Of a DNA stretch of 64,000 nt, positions 43,557 to 51,033 are shown piece by piece. The stretch is from the NCBI GenBank assembly GCA_020427635.1, contig JAGQOH010000004.1:1-64000 (forward strand), in the 5' to 3' direction. The translations under genes were made by a program, and so were the position numbers. Source of the stretch: Phycisphaerales bacterium. GTDB taxonomy: Bacteria > Planctomycetota > Phycisphaerae > Phycisphaerales > UBA1924. Numbering within the stretch: the first letter of the stretch is position 1; every line of letters starts with the position of its first letter. The notes beneath the pieces are model-generated. The model saw nothing but the letters and a program-made list of their open reading frames with translations. It was not told where the DNA came from and did no database searches.

Positions 43557-44936
43557 CTACGCGCCCACAAGCTGTCGCATCGGGCTCGTCCGCTCGATGA
43601 TGTCGCTCACGCCCTGTTGGTTGAAACCCTTGTAGCCGTCGTTGCGCTCGAGGTTCTCCAGATGGCTGCCGATCGCGCCCTGCATGCGGAACTGGTTCGC
43701 CTGTTGTTGCGTGATCAGGTTCTTCTCGAGCAGCCGCTCGATGCGCTTCTCGGCGACATTCCAACGCTCGCCTTCCGTGAACGCCTGCTTCAGGAACGGG
43801 AAGTTCGTAAACGGGCTCATCGTCATCACGCTCGCAGCCTGCAACTGCCCGACCAACGCATCATGATCGAACTGGCATTCCAGATGGTGCATGCCCGCCT
43901 CGAGCGCGCTCTCGCCATGCAAGCCGACCCACATGCCGACGGTGCCGAGTGAGCCCGGCGTCGTGCGCGCGGGCAACGCCTGCGTCCAGAAGTCCGTCGC
44001 GAGTTCTTCCGCCGACAAATCCACATCCGCAAACACAGTGATCCCCGCGACGGGCTGCTCCAGCACCTGCGCGCCCCAGCCCGCTTCATGCCCCGCATAA
44101 AACCGTTCGCGCGGCTGCATGCCAAGCATCGCAAGTGTCTGCAGCAGACGAATGAACGCCGGGCGCGAACTGCGATAGGTGTGGTGATCGTGATTCGCCC
44201 AGCCCAGGCCAATCGCGTTTTGCCGAGAATACTGCACGCGGGCCGCCCGGTTCTTGCTCATCCAATAGTGGCGCTCGGCTTCGAAGAAGATCGCACACGT
44301 CACATCCTCGCCCAAGTCTTCAACGGCCGCACGAATGAGCGCCTGCGTGTGATCAAAGCCGACATCGTTGTCATCCCAGTCGCGCGTGCGCCGCCGAAAC
44401 GCCTCGCGATGGCGCACGATGGCAACGCGATCGATCGCGCTGGATTCAATGGGTCCAAAGCTGCGACAGCCGTGGCGCTCGATGACCCAAAGCTCCGCAT
44501 CTCCTTCCTTGAAGGCACACGCCCGGCGCATGGGGGTCAGTGGATCACCCACGATTTCGACCTGGTCGGTGATTTGCCACGCCGCGAGAAACTCTACGAC
44601 CGAATCGACCTTGATGCCAATCGCGGTTTCCTTGCCCGCGTCAAGAATGACCATCGGGAATATCGCGCCTTCGTGGACATAGCAATCCGGTGCGCCGTCA
44701 ACCGCCTTGCGCGTGAACCCGACTTTCGTCAGGCGATCGCGAATGTCCTGCGACCTCGGCAGCTGAATGAAATCAAGCCAATCCATGAACCGCGTGCCGG
44801 TGTCGATGCGCATCTTGTCGCCAAGCGTGCGCGCCGCTTTGCATCGCGCAAAGAACTCGGTGACGATCTCGGTGAGCAACTCCTGCGCAGCAGGCTGCGG
44901 CTCCCAGTTGAATTCAGCAATCGCTGATGCAGTCAT
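43557..44936 (-). CDS. Large cytosolic protein of unknown function
   Basis: 459 residues without signal peptide or membrane segments. Notable are FMDWLDFIQLPRSQDIRDRL near the N-terminus, DWDDNDVGFDHTQALIRAAVEDLGEDV, a His-rich stretch (WANHDHHTYRSS, then GHEAGWG), and a C-terminal helical part ending NLERNDGYKGFNQQGVSDIIERTSPMRQL. The clustered His/Asp/Glu residues could bind metal. I do not recognise the family. The ATG used removes 51 upstream codons with no coding character. It follows the PIG-L-like gene at 38 bp on the same strand, so they may be one transcript. Confidence 0.75.
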   Translation of the reverse strand: MTASAIAEFNWEPQPAAQELLTEIVTEFFARCKAARTLGDKMRIDTGTRFMDWLDFIQLPRSQDIRDRLTKVGFTRKAVDGAPDCYVHEGAIFPMVILDAGKETAIGIKVDSVVEFLAAWQITDQVEIVGDPLTPMRRACAFKEGDAELWVIERHGCRSFGPIESSAIDRVAIVRHREAFRRRTRDWDDNDVGFDHTQALIRAAVEDLGEDVTCAIFFEAERHYWMSKNRAARVQYSRQNAIGLGWANHDHHTYRSSRPAFIRLLQTLAMLGMQPRERFYAGHEAGWGAQVLEQPVAGITVFADVDLSAEELATDFWTQALPARTTPGSLGTVGMWVGLHGESALEAGMHHLECQFDHDALVGQLQAASVMTMSPFTNFPFLKQAFTEGERWNVAEKRIERLLEKNLITQQQANQFRMQGAIGSHLENLERNDGYKGFNQQGVSDIIERTSPMRQLVGA

Positions 44937-44974
44937 GGCATGTTCCAGAATGGGGTGCGAAACAGCAGATGGTA

Positions 44975-45823
44975 TCAGCGCACGAGGCCGCCAATCCCCG
45001 CAAGCCCCAAGGGCTCCTTGGAATAGAACGCCTCGCCCGATGGCCGCCCGATGCGCGAGCCGAAGTAGGTCAGGCTCGCGTGCACCCACTCCTTGACCGG
45101 ACGGCGCGTTGCGCCCGCGGCGCCGGGGATTTGGCTTTGCGAACTTTGCACGGCCACCGGCGCATTCGGGATCGGCTGCTGCGCAGGCAAGACAAACTGC
45201 GTGTAATACGCCTCGATTGCGCGCACCTTGTGATCCTCAAACCCCGTCACATCCATACAGAATTGCGGGTTCGCCACCCAGCGCAGGTGCGTCGCGTAGT
45301 AATAGAACATCCACTTCGGATAGATCCGCTCACCGGGTAGGCCTGCTTTGGTCAGCTTGGCATCAAAGCGCGCATCTTCAACGATCTTTGTTGTCGCCTT
45401 GTGATCGGGATGCGCATCTTCAAAGAAGGGAGTAAAGATCACCTGCGCCTGATGTTCTCGAATCACACCCGCCACCGCACGCCGAGCTTCGATCGTGTGC
45501 TCGATCCAGCGATTCGGCAGCGCATTCGCGCCCCAGTCACTCACCTTCGCCGAAGTGTCATCGCGATAGCCGCGCGCTTCGCCTGGCAGTTGCAGCATCC
45601 GCCGTTGCACATTGCCCGTGCCTTGGTCAAGCACCTCAAGCGCAGCCTGCGCTTCCTTGGCGCGCGTCGCGACATCGCCCAACGGCGTCGGCTCGCCGTT
45701 GGTCATGTCGAGCAGCAAAATGTTGTGCCCGTCGGCGGCGAGTCGCGCGATCGTCGCGCCCATGCCCGCTTCCTGATCATCGGGGTGCGGGCCAACCACG
45801 AGAATGTTCAAACGGTCGGCCAT
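44975..45823 (-). CDS. PIG-L family deacetylase, BshB1-like
   Basis: 282 residues. The zinc-binding N-terminal motif is PHPDDQE (residues 12-18), with AHPDHKATTKIV near 140 providing the third ligand: the GlcNAc-PI/bacillithiol deacetylase fold. The C-terminal EWVHASLTYFGSRIGRPSGEAFYSKEPLGL closely follows the ending of BshB1, which deacetylates GlcNAc-malate in bacillithiol synthesis. No bshA or bshC is in the window, so that role is inference; other LmbE-type N-deacetylases remain possible. It lies about 10 bp after the truA stop on the same strand, so it is cotranscribed with truA. Confidence 0.87.
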   Translation of the reverse strand: MADRLNILVVGPHPDDQEAGMGATIARLAADGHNILLLDMTNGEPTPLGDVATRAKEAQAALEVLDQGTGNVQRRMLQLPGEARGYRDDTSAKVSDWGANALPNRWIEHTIEARRAVAGVIREHQAQVIFTPFFEDAHPDHKATTKIVEDARFDAKLTKAGLPGERIYPKWMFYYYATHLRWVANPQFCMDVTGFEDHKVRAIEAYYTQFVLPAQQPIPNAPVAVQSSQSQIPGAAGATRRPVKEWVHASLTYFGSRIGRPSGEAFYSKEPLGLAGIGGLVR

Positions 45824-45832
45824 GGGTGATTC

Positions 45833-46648
45833 CTAGGGCTTTTCGCCGACGAAGCCGTCGGGCTCGGGGTACTCCATCCACATGAGGCACAAGCCTGTGG
45901 GTGGAAGCGTAGGTCCGGCGTTGCGCCGATCAAGTGATGCGAGCGCCCGTTCCACGTGGAACACGTCCATCTTTGTGCGCCCAACTTCGACCAATGTGCC
46001 CGCAATGATGCGCACCATGTTGTACAGAAAGCCGTTTCCAGACACGTCAATCGCGATTTGGTGTTCATCGAGTCGGGTGACGGTACATGCATGGATTGTG
46101 CGCACAGTTGAGTCACGTCCGTGATTGGCAGCGGCAAACGCGGCAAAGTCGTGTTCGCCGACCAGCACCTGAGCAGCATCGTGCATCGCAACTTCGTCAA
46201 GCTGCATCCAAATGTGGTGCACAAGATTGCGCTCCCACAGCGGGCGATCGCGTCCTGTCCAGAGCAGGTAGCGATAGCCCTTGGACATGCAATCGCGAAT
46301 GGGATTGAAGTCGTCGCGTGTGCGCGCGCAGGCGGTAATGATCACATCGTCAGGCAGTTGCGAATTGATCGCGAGCATGAGGCGTTCGTCGGGGGGGCCG
46401 AGGCGCGTGTCAGTTGTGGTGAATGCGGCGGTTTGGGCGCGCGCGTGGACGCCCGAGTCGGTGCGCGAGGCGCCGACAAGTTCGATGGGCTCGCGAACGA
46501 CATTGCGGATTGCCTCGGCGACGACGGATTGGACGGTGCGCAGTTCCGGGCGCTTGGTGTCGGGGTGGTCATCGGGTGAGCCGACGAACTGGCGTTGCCA
46601 GCCGTGGAAGGCGGTGCCGTCGTATGCGATGGTGAGGCGATAGCGCAC
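45833..46648 (-). CDS. truA: tRNA pseudouridine(38-40) synthase TruA
   Basis: 271 residues from the GTG that starts VRYRLTIAYDGTAFHGWQRQ, the canonical TruA N-terminus; an ATG 22 codons further upstream is possible but adds a basic non-family extension. Catalytic aspartate D64 lies in GASRTDSGVHA. SKGYRYLLWTG and GNGFLYNMVRIIAGTLVEVG are the other family blocks. It modifies U38-U40 in the anticodon stem of many tRNAs. A parS-like palindrome is embedded in its 3' half, and the strand composition switch falls across it. It appears to head a transcript with the PIG-L-like and unknown genes. Confidence 0.95.
   Translation of the reverse strand: MRYRLTIAYDGTAFHGWQRQFVGSPDDHPDTKRPELRTVQSVVAEAIRNVVREPIELVGASRTDSGVHARAQTAAFTTTDTRLGPPDERLMLAINSQLPDDVIITACARTRDDFNPIRDCMSKGYRYLLWTGRDRPLWERNLVHHIWMQLDEVAMHDAAQVLVGEHDFAAFAAANHGRDSTVRTIHACTVTRLDEHQIAIDVSGNGFLYNMVRIIAGTLVEVGRTKMDVFHVERALASLDRRNAGPTLPPTGLCLMWMEYPEPDGFVGEKP
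45948..45963. promoter_or_regulatory. parS: parS-like ParB-binding site
   Basis: CGTTCCACGTGGAACA differs from the common chromosomal parS form TGTTCCACGTGGAACA only at the first base. The inner 14 bases form a perfect palindrome. It lies within truA, as parS sites often lie inside genes near the origin, and coincides with the switch in strand composition. ParB occupancy is inferred, not shown. Confidence 0.75.
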
Positions 46649-46746
46649 GGGGCGGCAGGGTAGCTTCGATTGGTGCGGTCTGGCAGCCTTGCGATGCGAC
46701 GGGCGGGCGGGCAAAATCGGTGCGGCGGGTTTCCAAAGGAGTTGAC

Positions 46747-47751
46747 ATGCTTGAGCGTCGAATCAGCATCGCCATTTTTGTTGTTCTGGTCGTGCCGCCG
46801 GTCTTGGCGCAGGCTCCCGCGCCGGCGGCGTCGCATGAAGCGCCCGGCGCTGTGTTGGAGGCGGCGCGGCCCGGCACGTTGCGTGCGGCGCGTGATGGGT
46901 TTGCGACGAATATCGTCAACGAGCAGCGCGTGGATGCGCCGATCGATGAGGCCCCGCCAGCGCTGTTTTCGATGGTGACGTATCCGGCGCCGCTTGGAGC
47001 GAACGCGGCGTACCTTACGCCGACACCACATGATGGTGAGCGGCACGCGGCGATCGTATGGATCACGGGCGGGTGGCCAACGGCGCGCGGTGGATCGTAT
47101 GTTTGGACGCCGGGCGAATTGGAGAACGAGCAGAGTGCGTCTGCGTATCGCGACGCCGGTGTTGTGATGATGTTTCCGACGGTGCGCGGCACCTGCCAGA
47201 ATCCAGGCGCGCAAGAGGCGATGTTTGGCGAAGTGGATGACGTGATTGCAGCAGCTGTGTACTTGCGCACGCTGGACTACGTCGATCCCGATCGGATCTA
47301 CCTGGGCGGGCACAGCACGGGCGGGACGCTTGTGCTGCTCGTTGCTGAAGCGACTGACGTGTTCCGAGGCGTGTTTTCTTTTGGGCCCGCCGCGGAGTTT
47401 GCCGACTACGGCGATCGTGATTGGCCTTTCGATGTGCGCGATGAGCGCGAGTTCCAGTTGCGCTCGCCGGTGCACTATCTGGATTCGATTGCATCGCCGA
47501 CGTATGTCTTCGAGGGCGAGCACGGGCGCAGTGCGGAGTTGATGCGGCTCGATGAGGCGACCGCCAATCCAAACGTTCATTTTCTCGTTCTCGAGGATGG
47601 CGATCATTTCTCGCCACTCGCGCCGGTGAATCGTCTGTTGGCGAGAATGGTGGCCAGTCTCGAGACGAGTCGATTCGAGATCGATCTGGGTGTGCTCGCG
47701 GCAGGGCACCGCGCGGCCTTGGCGGCGCGGGATGCTGAGCCTGCACCCTGA
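46747..47751 (+). CDS. Exported alpha/beta-hydrolase (dienelactone-hydrolase/S9-like)
   Basis: 334 residues. The signal peptide ends near VPPVLAQ (about residue 22). The hydrolase core has IVWITGGWPTARG, AVYLRTLDYVDPDRIYLGGHSTGGTLVLLVAE with the nucleophile in GHSTGG, an acid in YVFEGEHGRSAEL and the base in EDGDHFSPL. The sequence around the elbow resembles prolyl-oligopeptidase or dienelactone-hydrolase relatives. A strong AAGGAG lies 6 bp before the ATG. It is divergent from truA. Confidence 0.9.
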   Translation: MLERRISIAIFVVLVVPPVLAQAPAPAASHEAPGAVLEAARPGTLRAARDGFATNIVNEQRVDAPIDEAPPALFSMVTYPAPLGANAAYLTPTPHDGERHAAIVWITGGWPTARGGSYVWTPGELENEQSASAYRDAGVVMMFPTVRGTCQNPGAQEAMFGEVDDVIAAAVYLRTLDYVDPDRIYLGGHSTGGTLVLLVAEATDVFRGVFSFGPAAEFADYGDRDWPFDVRDEREFQLRSPVHYLDSIASPTYVFEGEHGRSAELMRLDEATANPNVHFLVLEDGDHFSPLAPVNRLLARMVASLETSRFEIDLGVLAAGHRAALAARDAEPAP

Positions 47752-48390
47752 GGGATCGTTTGCAATTCGGGGTTTTGGGGGTGTTCCCGGGGGTGTCATC
47801 GCCCTGGACTGCGGGAAAGCCCCTATGGTGCAAAAATGGGATATTGGGTACAACCCCTGAAACCTCAAGGGCTTACGATTCGTATGCGGAGGTAGGAAAC
47901 ATCCGGTCGCTCGCTTCCCGGCCCGTGGGGATGCACTGGGAACCCATGCGGAACCCATCGCGCTGCGAAGCGATTTTTGACCGGTGTGCGTACCGACGGG
48001 GCTCCTGAGAGGAGAGATGCCGACGCCTGTTTTTGTGTGTGGGTGGCCCTTTTGGGGCCGGGCGTTGAGCGGAGGTCGGTGGGTTCGCAGTGCGGAGAGC
48101 GCTGCGGGCCGATTCGAGGCGAGCACAGGTCGTTTTCCTCGTCTTGCGTGTTTGTGAATCCTTCCCTTTGCTGCGGCGCCGGGCGTGGGCAACCGCCTGG
48201 CGTCCATCAGCGAGCGGCGGTTCCGTGCGGGCCGCCGTTCGTTTTTTTGAGTTTCGCACTTCGTGCGAGTTGAGGGGCGGTAGGACGGCGGGCGAGTGAA
48301 TCGCCGCGCCTGATGAGGTTCAGTGCGGCAGTTCAATCTGGTAGCTTCCACTGCGGAGGGTGAACTCTTCTGCAGGGAAAGGAAGCTGCG
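47752..48390. other. Long intergenic stretch
   Basis: 639 bp, the largest gap in the window. The + strand carries a terminator hairpin at 48212-48248, but no credible protein gene was found; open frames here lack coding bias. Conserved blocks of tmRNA, SRP RNA and RNase P RNA were looked for by eye and not found. No DnaA boxes were seen. It lies 1.8 kb from the parS-like site and could hold an untranslated RNA or a long 3' region of the preceding hydrolase gene. Confidence 0.5.
48212..48248 (+). terminator. Rho-independent terminator in the long intergenic stretch
   Basis: A 9-bp GC-rich stem (arms 48212-48220 and 48232-48240, one G-U pair) with an 11-base loop is followed by seven T residues. 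The nearest upstream + gene ends 460 bp earlier, so it terminates either a very long 3' tail or a separate RNA. Confidence 0.75.
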
Positions 48391-48954
48391 ATGACCAAGT
48401 CAAAGTCGATGTTGGTGGGTGTGCTTGCTGCGGCGTGTGTGGTGGGTGGCGGGTCGATGCTTGGCGGGTGTTCGACGGCGCCGAAGACGGCGGAGGGGCG
48501 GGCGAACCTGAAGAGTGAGGCGGCGTCGGCGCTGGCAGATGCGAAGCGCAAGGACGTGACGGTGGGTGTGATCCTGGATCACGCGGCGGGGTACGCGGTG
48601 TTCCCGACCGTTGGCAAGGGCGGCGCGCTGGTTGGTGGGGCGTATGGCAAGGGTGTGCTGTATGAGAGCGGCGGCGTGGTTGGCTTTTGCGATCTGACGC
48701 AGGCGTCGATCGGGTTGCAGCTCGGCGGGCAGGCGTATACCGAGATCATTTCGTTTGAGACGAGAGAGGCGCTGCAGCGATTCAAAGACGGGAACTTTGC
48801 GTTTGCGGCGCAGGCGACGGCGGTGGCGTTGACGGCGGGGGCGGGCGCGAACGCGGACTATGACAACGGCGTCTTGGTGTTCACGATGGGGGAAGCGGGG
48901 CTGATGTACGAGGCGAGTATTGGGGGGCAGAAGTTCAGCTACCGGGCGGAGTAA
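48391..48954 (+). CDS. SYLF-domain (Ysc84-like) lipoprotein
   Basis: 187 residues. The signal segment ends GGGSMLGGCSTAP, with a lipobox-like Leu-Gly-Gly-Cys. The mature protein is a SYLF domain: HAAGYAVFPTVGKGGALVGGAYGKGVLYESGGVVGFCDLTQASIGLQLGGQAYTEII, then FETREALQRFKDGNFAFAAQATAVALTAGAGANADY and MYEASIGGQKFSY. SYLF proteins bind phosphoinositides or other lipids; the bacterial role is envelope-related and poorly defined. A GGAAAGGA ribosome-binding site precedes the ATG. The last 20 bp overlap the convergent gene. Confidence 0.92.
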   Translation: MTKSKSMLVGVLAAACVVGGGSMLGGCSTAPKTAEGRANLKSEAASALADAKRKDVTVGVILDHAAGYAVFPTVGKGGALVGGAYGKGVLYESGGVVGFCDLTQASIGLQLGGQAYTEIISFETREALQRFKDGNFAFAAQATAVALTAGAGANADYDNGVLVFTMGEAGLMYEASIGGQKFSYRAE

Positions 48955-49720
48955 TTTCCGGCTTCGCCGGCGCGGCGCCGACTTCAAGTGAAGCATTTGG
49001 TGCGCGCACGACCCAGCCGCACTCTGGGCAGGTTTCGGGTGGGTTCTTCTTGTCGAAAGCGACGCCGCAACTGAGGCAGCGGGTGAAGAGTCTGTCGGGC
49101 ACAATCATGCGAGCGAAGGTGGGTGCAAAAAACCACGTGACGAATCCGGTCAAGAGCGGCGCGGACAACCAAACGGCCCAGGCCTCCAGATCAAAGGATG
49201 TGAGTCCAGCGTTGGGGCCGTCGTATCTAATCCGACGGTCGATAACCATGTAGCCAAGTGTGGCGACCATCCTAGTGGAGGCGATGCAGAGCGCGGCGAC
49301 GCCTATCGTGCGAACCGCCATGGTTGCAATTGCGCGCCATCTCCCAACAAACATCGGCCCACTTGCGTCCGCACTGTGATGTCTTCCCCACACATCCTGC
49401 GGTGGAACGATTCTGTCGGCAACAAATGCAGAGAGTCGCCAGAGAACACCAACGGCTCCCCACACAACAGCAAGGCTAATCGCGATGCCAATAGTCGCGG
49501 CGGGAGAAAACGCGATGTAATCGTAGAACTGGAGCAGCTGCGCTGCTGTCAAGAACGAGAAGTAGATTGCAAAGGCGAGTATCACAAACCGCAGGGCCAC
49601 GCGCACAATTGCCCTGTCACGTGCAATGCGGTGAAACTTCGGGGCCGGCGCGCCGCACTCGGGGCAGGGCTTGTCGTTGTCGATGCCGGTGCGGTCGTAG
49701 TTGCAGGTGAGGCAGTTCAT
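48935..49720 (-). CDS. Membrane protein with zinc ribbons at both ends
   Basis: 261 residues. The N-terminus is a CxxC...CxxC zinc ribbon (C3, C6, C19, C22: MNCLTCNYDRTG, CPECG). Four membrane helices follow (LRFVILAFAIYFSFLTAAQLL, AATIGIAISLAVVWGAVGVLW, RTIGVAALCIASTRMVATLGY, WLSAPLLTGFVTWFF). The C-terminus has a second ribbon (RCLSCGVAFDKKNPPETCPECG). Similar zinc-ribbon membrane proteins are common in planctomycetes with no assigned role. Nine bases separate it from the P-loop gene upstream on the same strand, so they are probably cotranscribed. Its end overlaps the convergent SYLF gene. Confidence 0.78.
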   Translation of the reverse strand: MNCLTCNYDRTGIDNDKPCPECGAPAPKFHRIARDRAIVRVALRFVILAFAIYFSFLTAAQLLQFYDYIAFSPAATIGIAISLAVVWGAVGVLWRLSAFVADRIVPPQDVWGRHHSADASGPMFVGRWRAIATMAVRTIGVAALCIASTRMVATLGYMVIDRRIRYDGPNAGLTSFDLEAWAVWLSAPLLTGFVTWFFAPTFARMIVPDRLFTRCLSCGVAFDKKNPPETCPECGWVVRAPNASLEVGAAPAKPEITPPGS

Positions 49721-49729
49721 TGGCGGGCT

Positions 49730-50857
49730 TCACCCCCCAAACAGATTCGTCTGCACGAACATGCCCTGCGATTCGAAGTAGTTCAGCGCTTCCTGCGTGG
49801 AGGTGAAGATCTTCGTCGCCGTCTCGGTGATGAAGGGCGAGGGGGCCTTGCGCGGCTTCCAGACGACGTAGACCTCTTTGGTGTGTTCGAAGGCGTGGTG
49901 GAGTTCGCGCTCGACGCCGGAGGAGAGGCCGGGCATGGATTTGCCATCGCGTCCCAGTTCGGGGACGTAGCTGACGATCATGTCGGACTGGTCGATGAGT
50001 TTGAAGTCGCGCATGTAGATCTGGCCATCGATGTCGCCTGCGATGTCGAGGACTTCGCGGACTTTGACCTTGAGGATGGGTGCGTTGCGGCCGCCGCCGT
50101 AGGCGTGGGGTTCGACGAGGAGGAAGTCCTGGCCTTCTTTTGCGGCGATGATGGCGCGGTCGAGGAGGAGTTTTTCGTCGACGTCGGCGGGGTCGAAGGT
50201 GACGAAGTGTTTGGCGAGTTCGGCGCGGAAGCCTTCGATCTCGGTGAGGACGTCGGGCATGTCGACGACGTGGGACATGGGGAAGGAGGGATAGACCTTG
50301 CGCATCTCGGGTTTGCAGACGAGGCGCTGCATGGTGCGGATGGTGGATTCGTGGCGGCCGCGCGAGACGATGTAGAAGGGTTTGTGGAGGGCGGTGGCGA
50401 TGATTTCGGTGGCGAGGATTTCCTCTTCGCGCCAGACCATGCAGTCTTTGAGGGTGGCGTCGATGTCGTGCTCGGCGTGGAGGCGGTGGTGGACGACTTC
50501 GATGTTGTCGACGAGGCAGATGAGGAGGTCGGGGTTGAAGGCGGTGATTTGATCGAGGTCGAAGGCGGGGAAGAGGCCATGGCGCCAGCGGAAGGTGGCG
50601 TGTGTGTTGACGATGACGTTGTCGATGCCTTTGGAATCGGCGATGACATCTTTGAATGCGGCGCGGCGGAGTGAGTTGAGGCGCGACCATGGGAGGTCGA
50701 GGATGCGGCCTGGGTGAATGTCGCGACCCTCGGCGTACATCATGTCGCCAATGTTGAAGAGGCGCAGCATGTCGCCCTGGTCGCGGGCGTGGTCGACGGT
50801 GCCTTGGAGGTAGGTTTTCTTGTCCATGCCGACCTGGCCTGTGACGATCGCGCGCAT
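49730..50857 (-). CDS. P-loop-like protein with nucleoside-deoxyribosyltransferase-like C-terminus
   Basis: 375 residues from the ATG; a TTG two codons upstream is less likely. The start MRAIVTGQVGMDKKTYLQ looks like a modified Walker A loop of a small nucleotide kinase (G-x-x-G-x-x-K-K-T), and INTHATFRW- and SFPMSHV-like segments fit an adenylate-kinase-type core. The C-terminal third (KLIDQSDMIVSYVPELGRDGKSMPGLSSGVERELHHAFEHTKEVYVVW) resembles the DUF4406/nucleoside 2-deoxyribosyltransferase pattern of a strand, an acidic pair, then S-x-G-V-x-x-E. The combination is unfamiliar. It is divergent from the ArsR operon. Confidence 0.72.
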   Translation of the reverse strand: MRAIVTGQVGMDKKTYLQGTVDHARDQGDMLRLFNIGDMMYAEGRDIHPGRILDLPWSRLNSLRRAAFKDVIADSKGIDNVIVNTHATFRWRHGLFPAFDLDQITAFNPDLLICLVDNIEVVHHRLHAEHDIDATLKDCMVWREEEILATEIIATALHKPFYIVSRGRHESTIRTMQRLVCKPEMRKVYPSFPMSHVVDMPDVLTEIEGFRAELAKHFVTFDPADVDEKLLLDRAIIAAKEGQDFLLVEPHAYGGGRNAPILKVKVREVLDIAGDIDGQIYMRDFKLIDQSDMIVSYVPELGRDGKSMPGLSSGVERELHHAFEHTKEVYVVWKPRKAPSPFITETATKIFTSTQEALNYFESQGMFVQTNLFGG

Positions 50858-50999
50858 TGGCAACTTCCCGGCGGGGCTTTGCCGGGCCTCCCAAGGGGTC
50901 CTGTGCTGTTTTCCGACGGTCCCACCAAGGCCGCCGGGTGGTCAGGTGGCCAGTATAGATGGCGGGGTGGATTTTTCGCCCGTGCGATCGGGAAAGGGC

Positions 51000-51027
51000 T
51001 TGATACTTTAGCGATTGCTGATATATT
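51000..51027 (+). promoter_or_regulatory. Promoter of the arsR operon
   Basis: TTGATA (51000-51005) and TATATT (51022-51027) with a 16-bp spacer match the housekeeping sigma factor consensus. The -10 box ends only 6 bp before the ATG of the arsR-like gene, so transcription should begin at or next to the start codon (leaderless mRNA). The AT-rich dyad ATAT...ATAT around the -10 box could also be the repressor's own operator. Confidence 0.6.
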
Positions 51028-51033
51028 GGCGAT

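Noticed and set aside
46342-48351. 669-codon open frame on the minus strand
   Set aside because: It runs antisense across truA's start, the hydrolase gene and the intergenic gap; it is full of Arg/Pro/His, has no domain, and is a by-product of high GC. The real genes here have clear families.
47752-48390. Replication origin or known housekeeping RNA in the largest gap
   Set aside because: No DnaA boxes (TTATCCACA-like), no AT-rich unwinding region, and no match by eye to RNase P RNA, tmRNA or SRP RNA. Kept only as an open question.
49376-50674. 432-codon + strand frame
   Set aside because: An antisense shadow of the P-loop gene; the Val/Gly/Asp/Glu-rich repetitive translation has no family and reflects the complementary codons.
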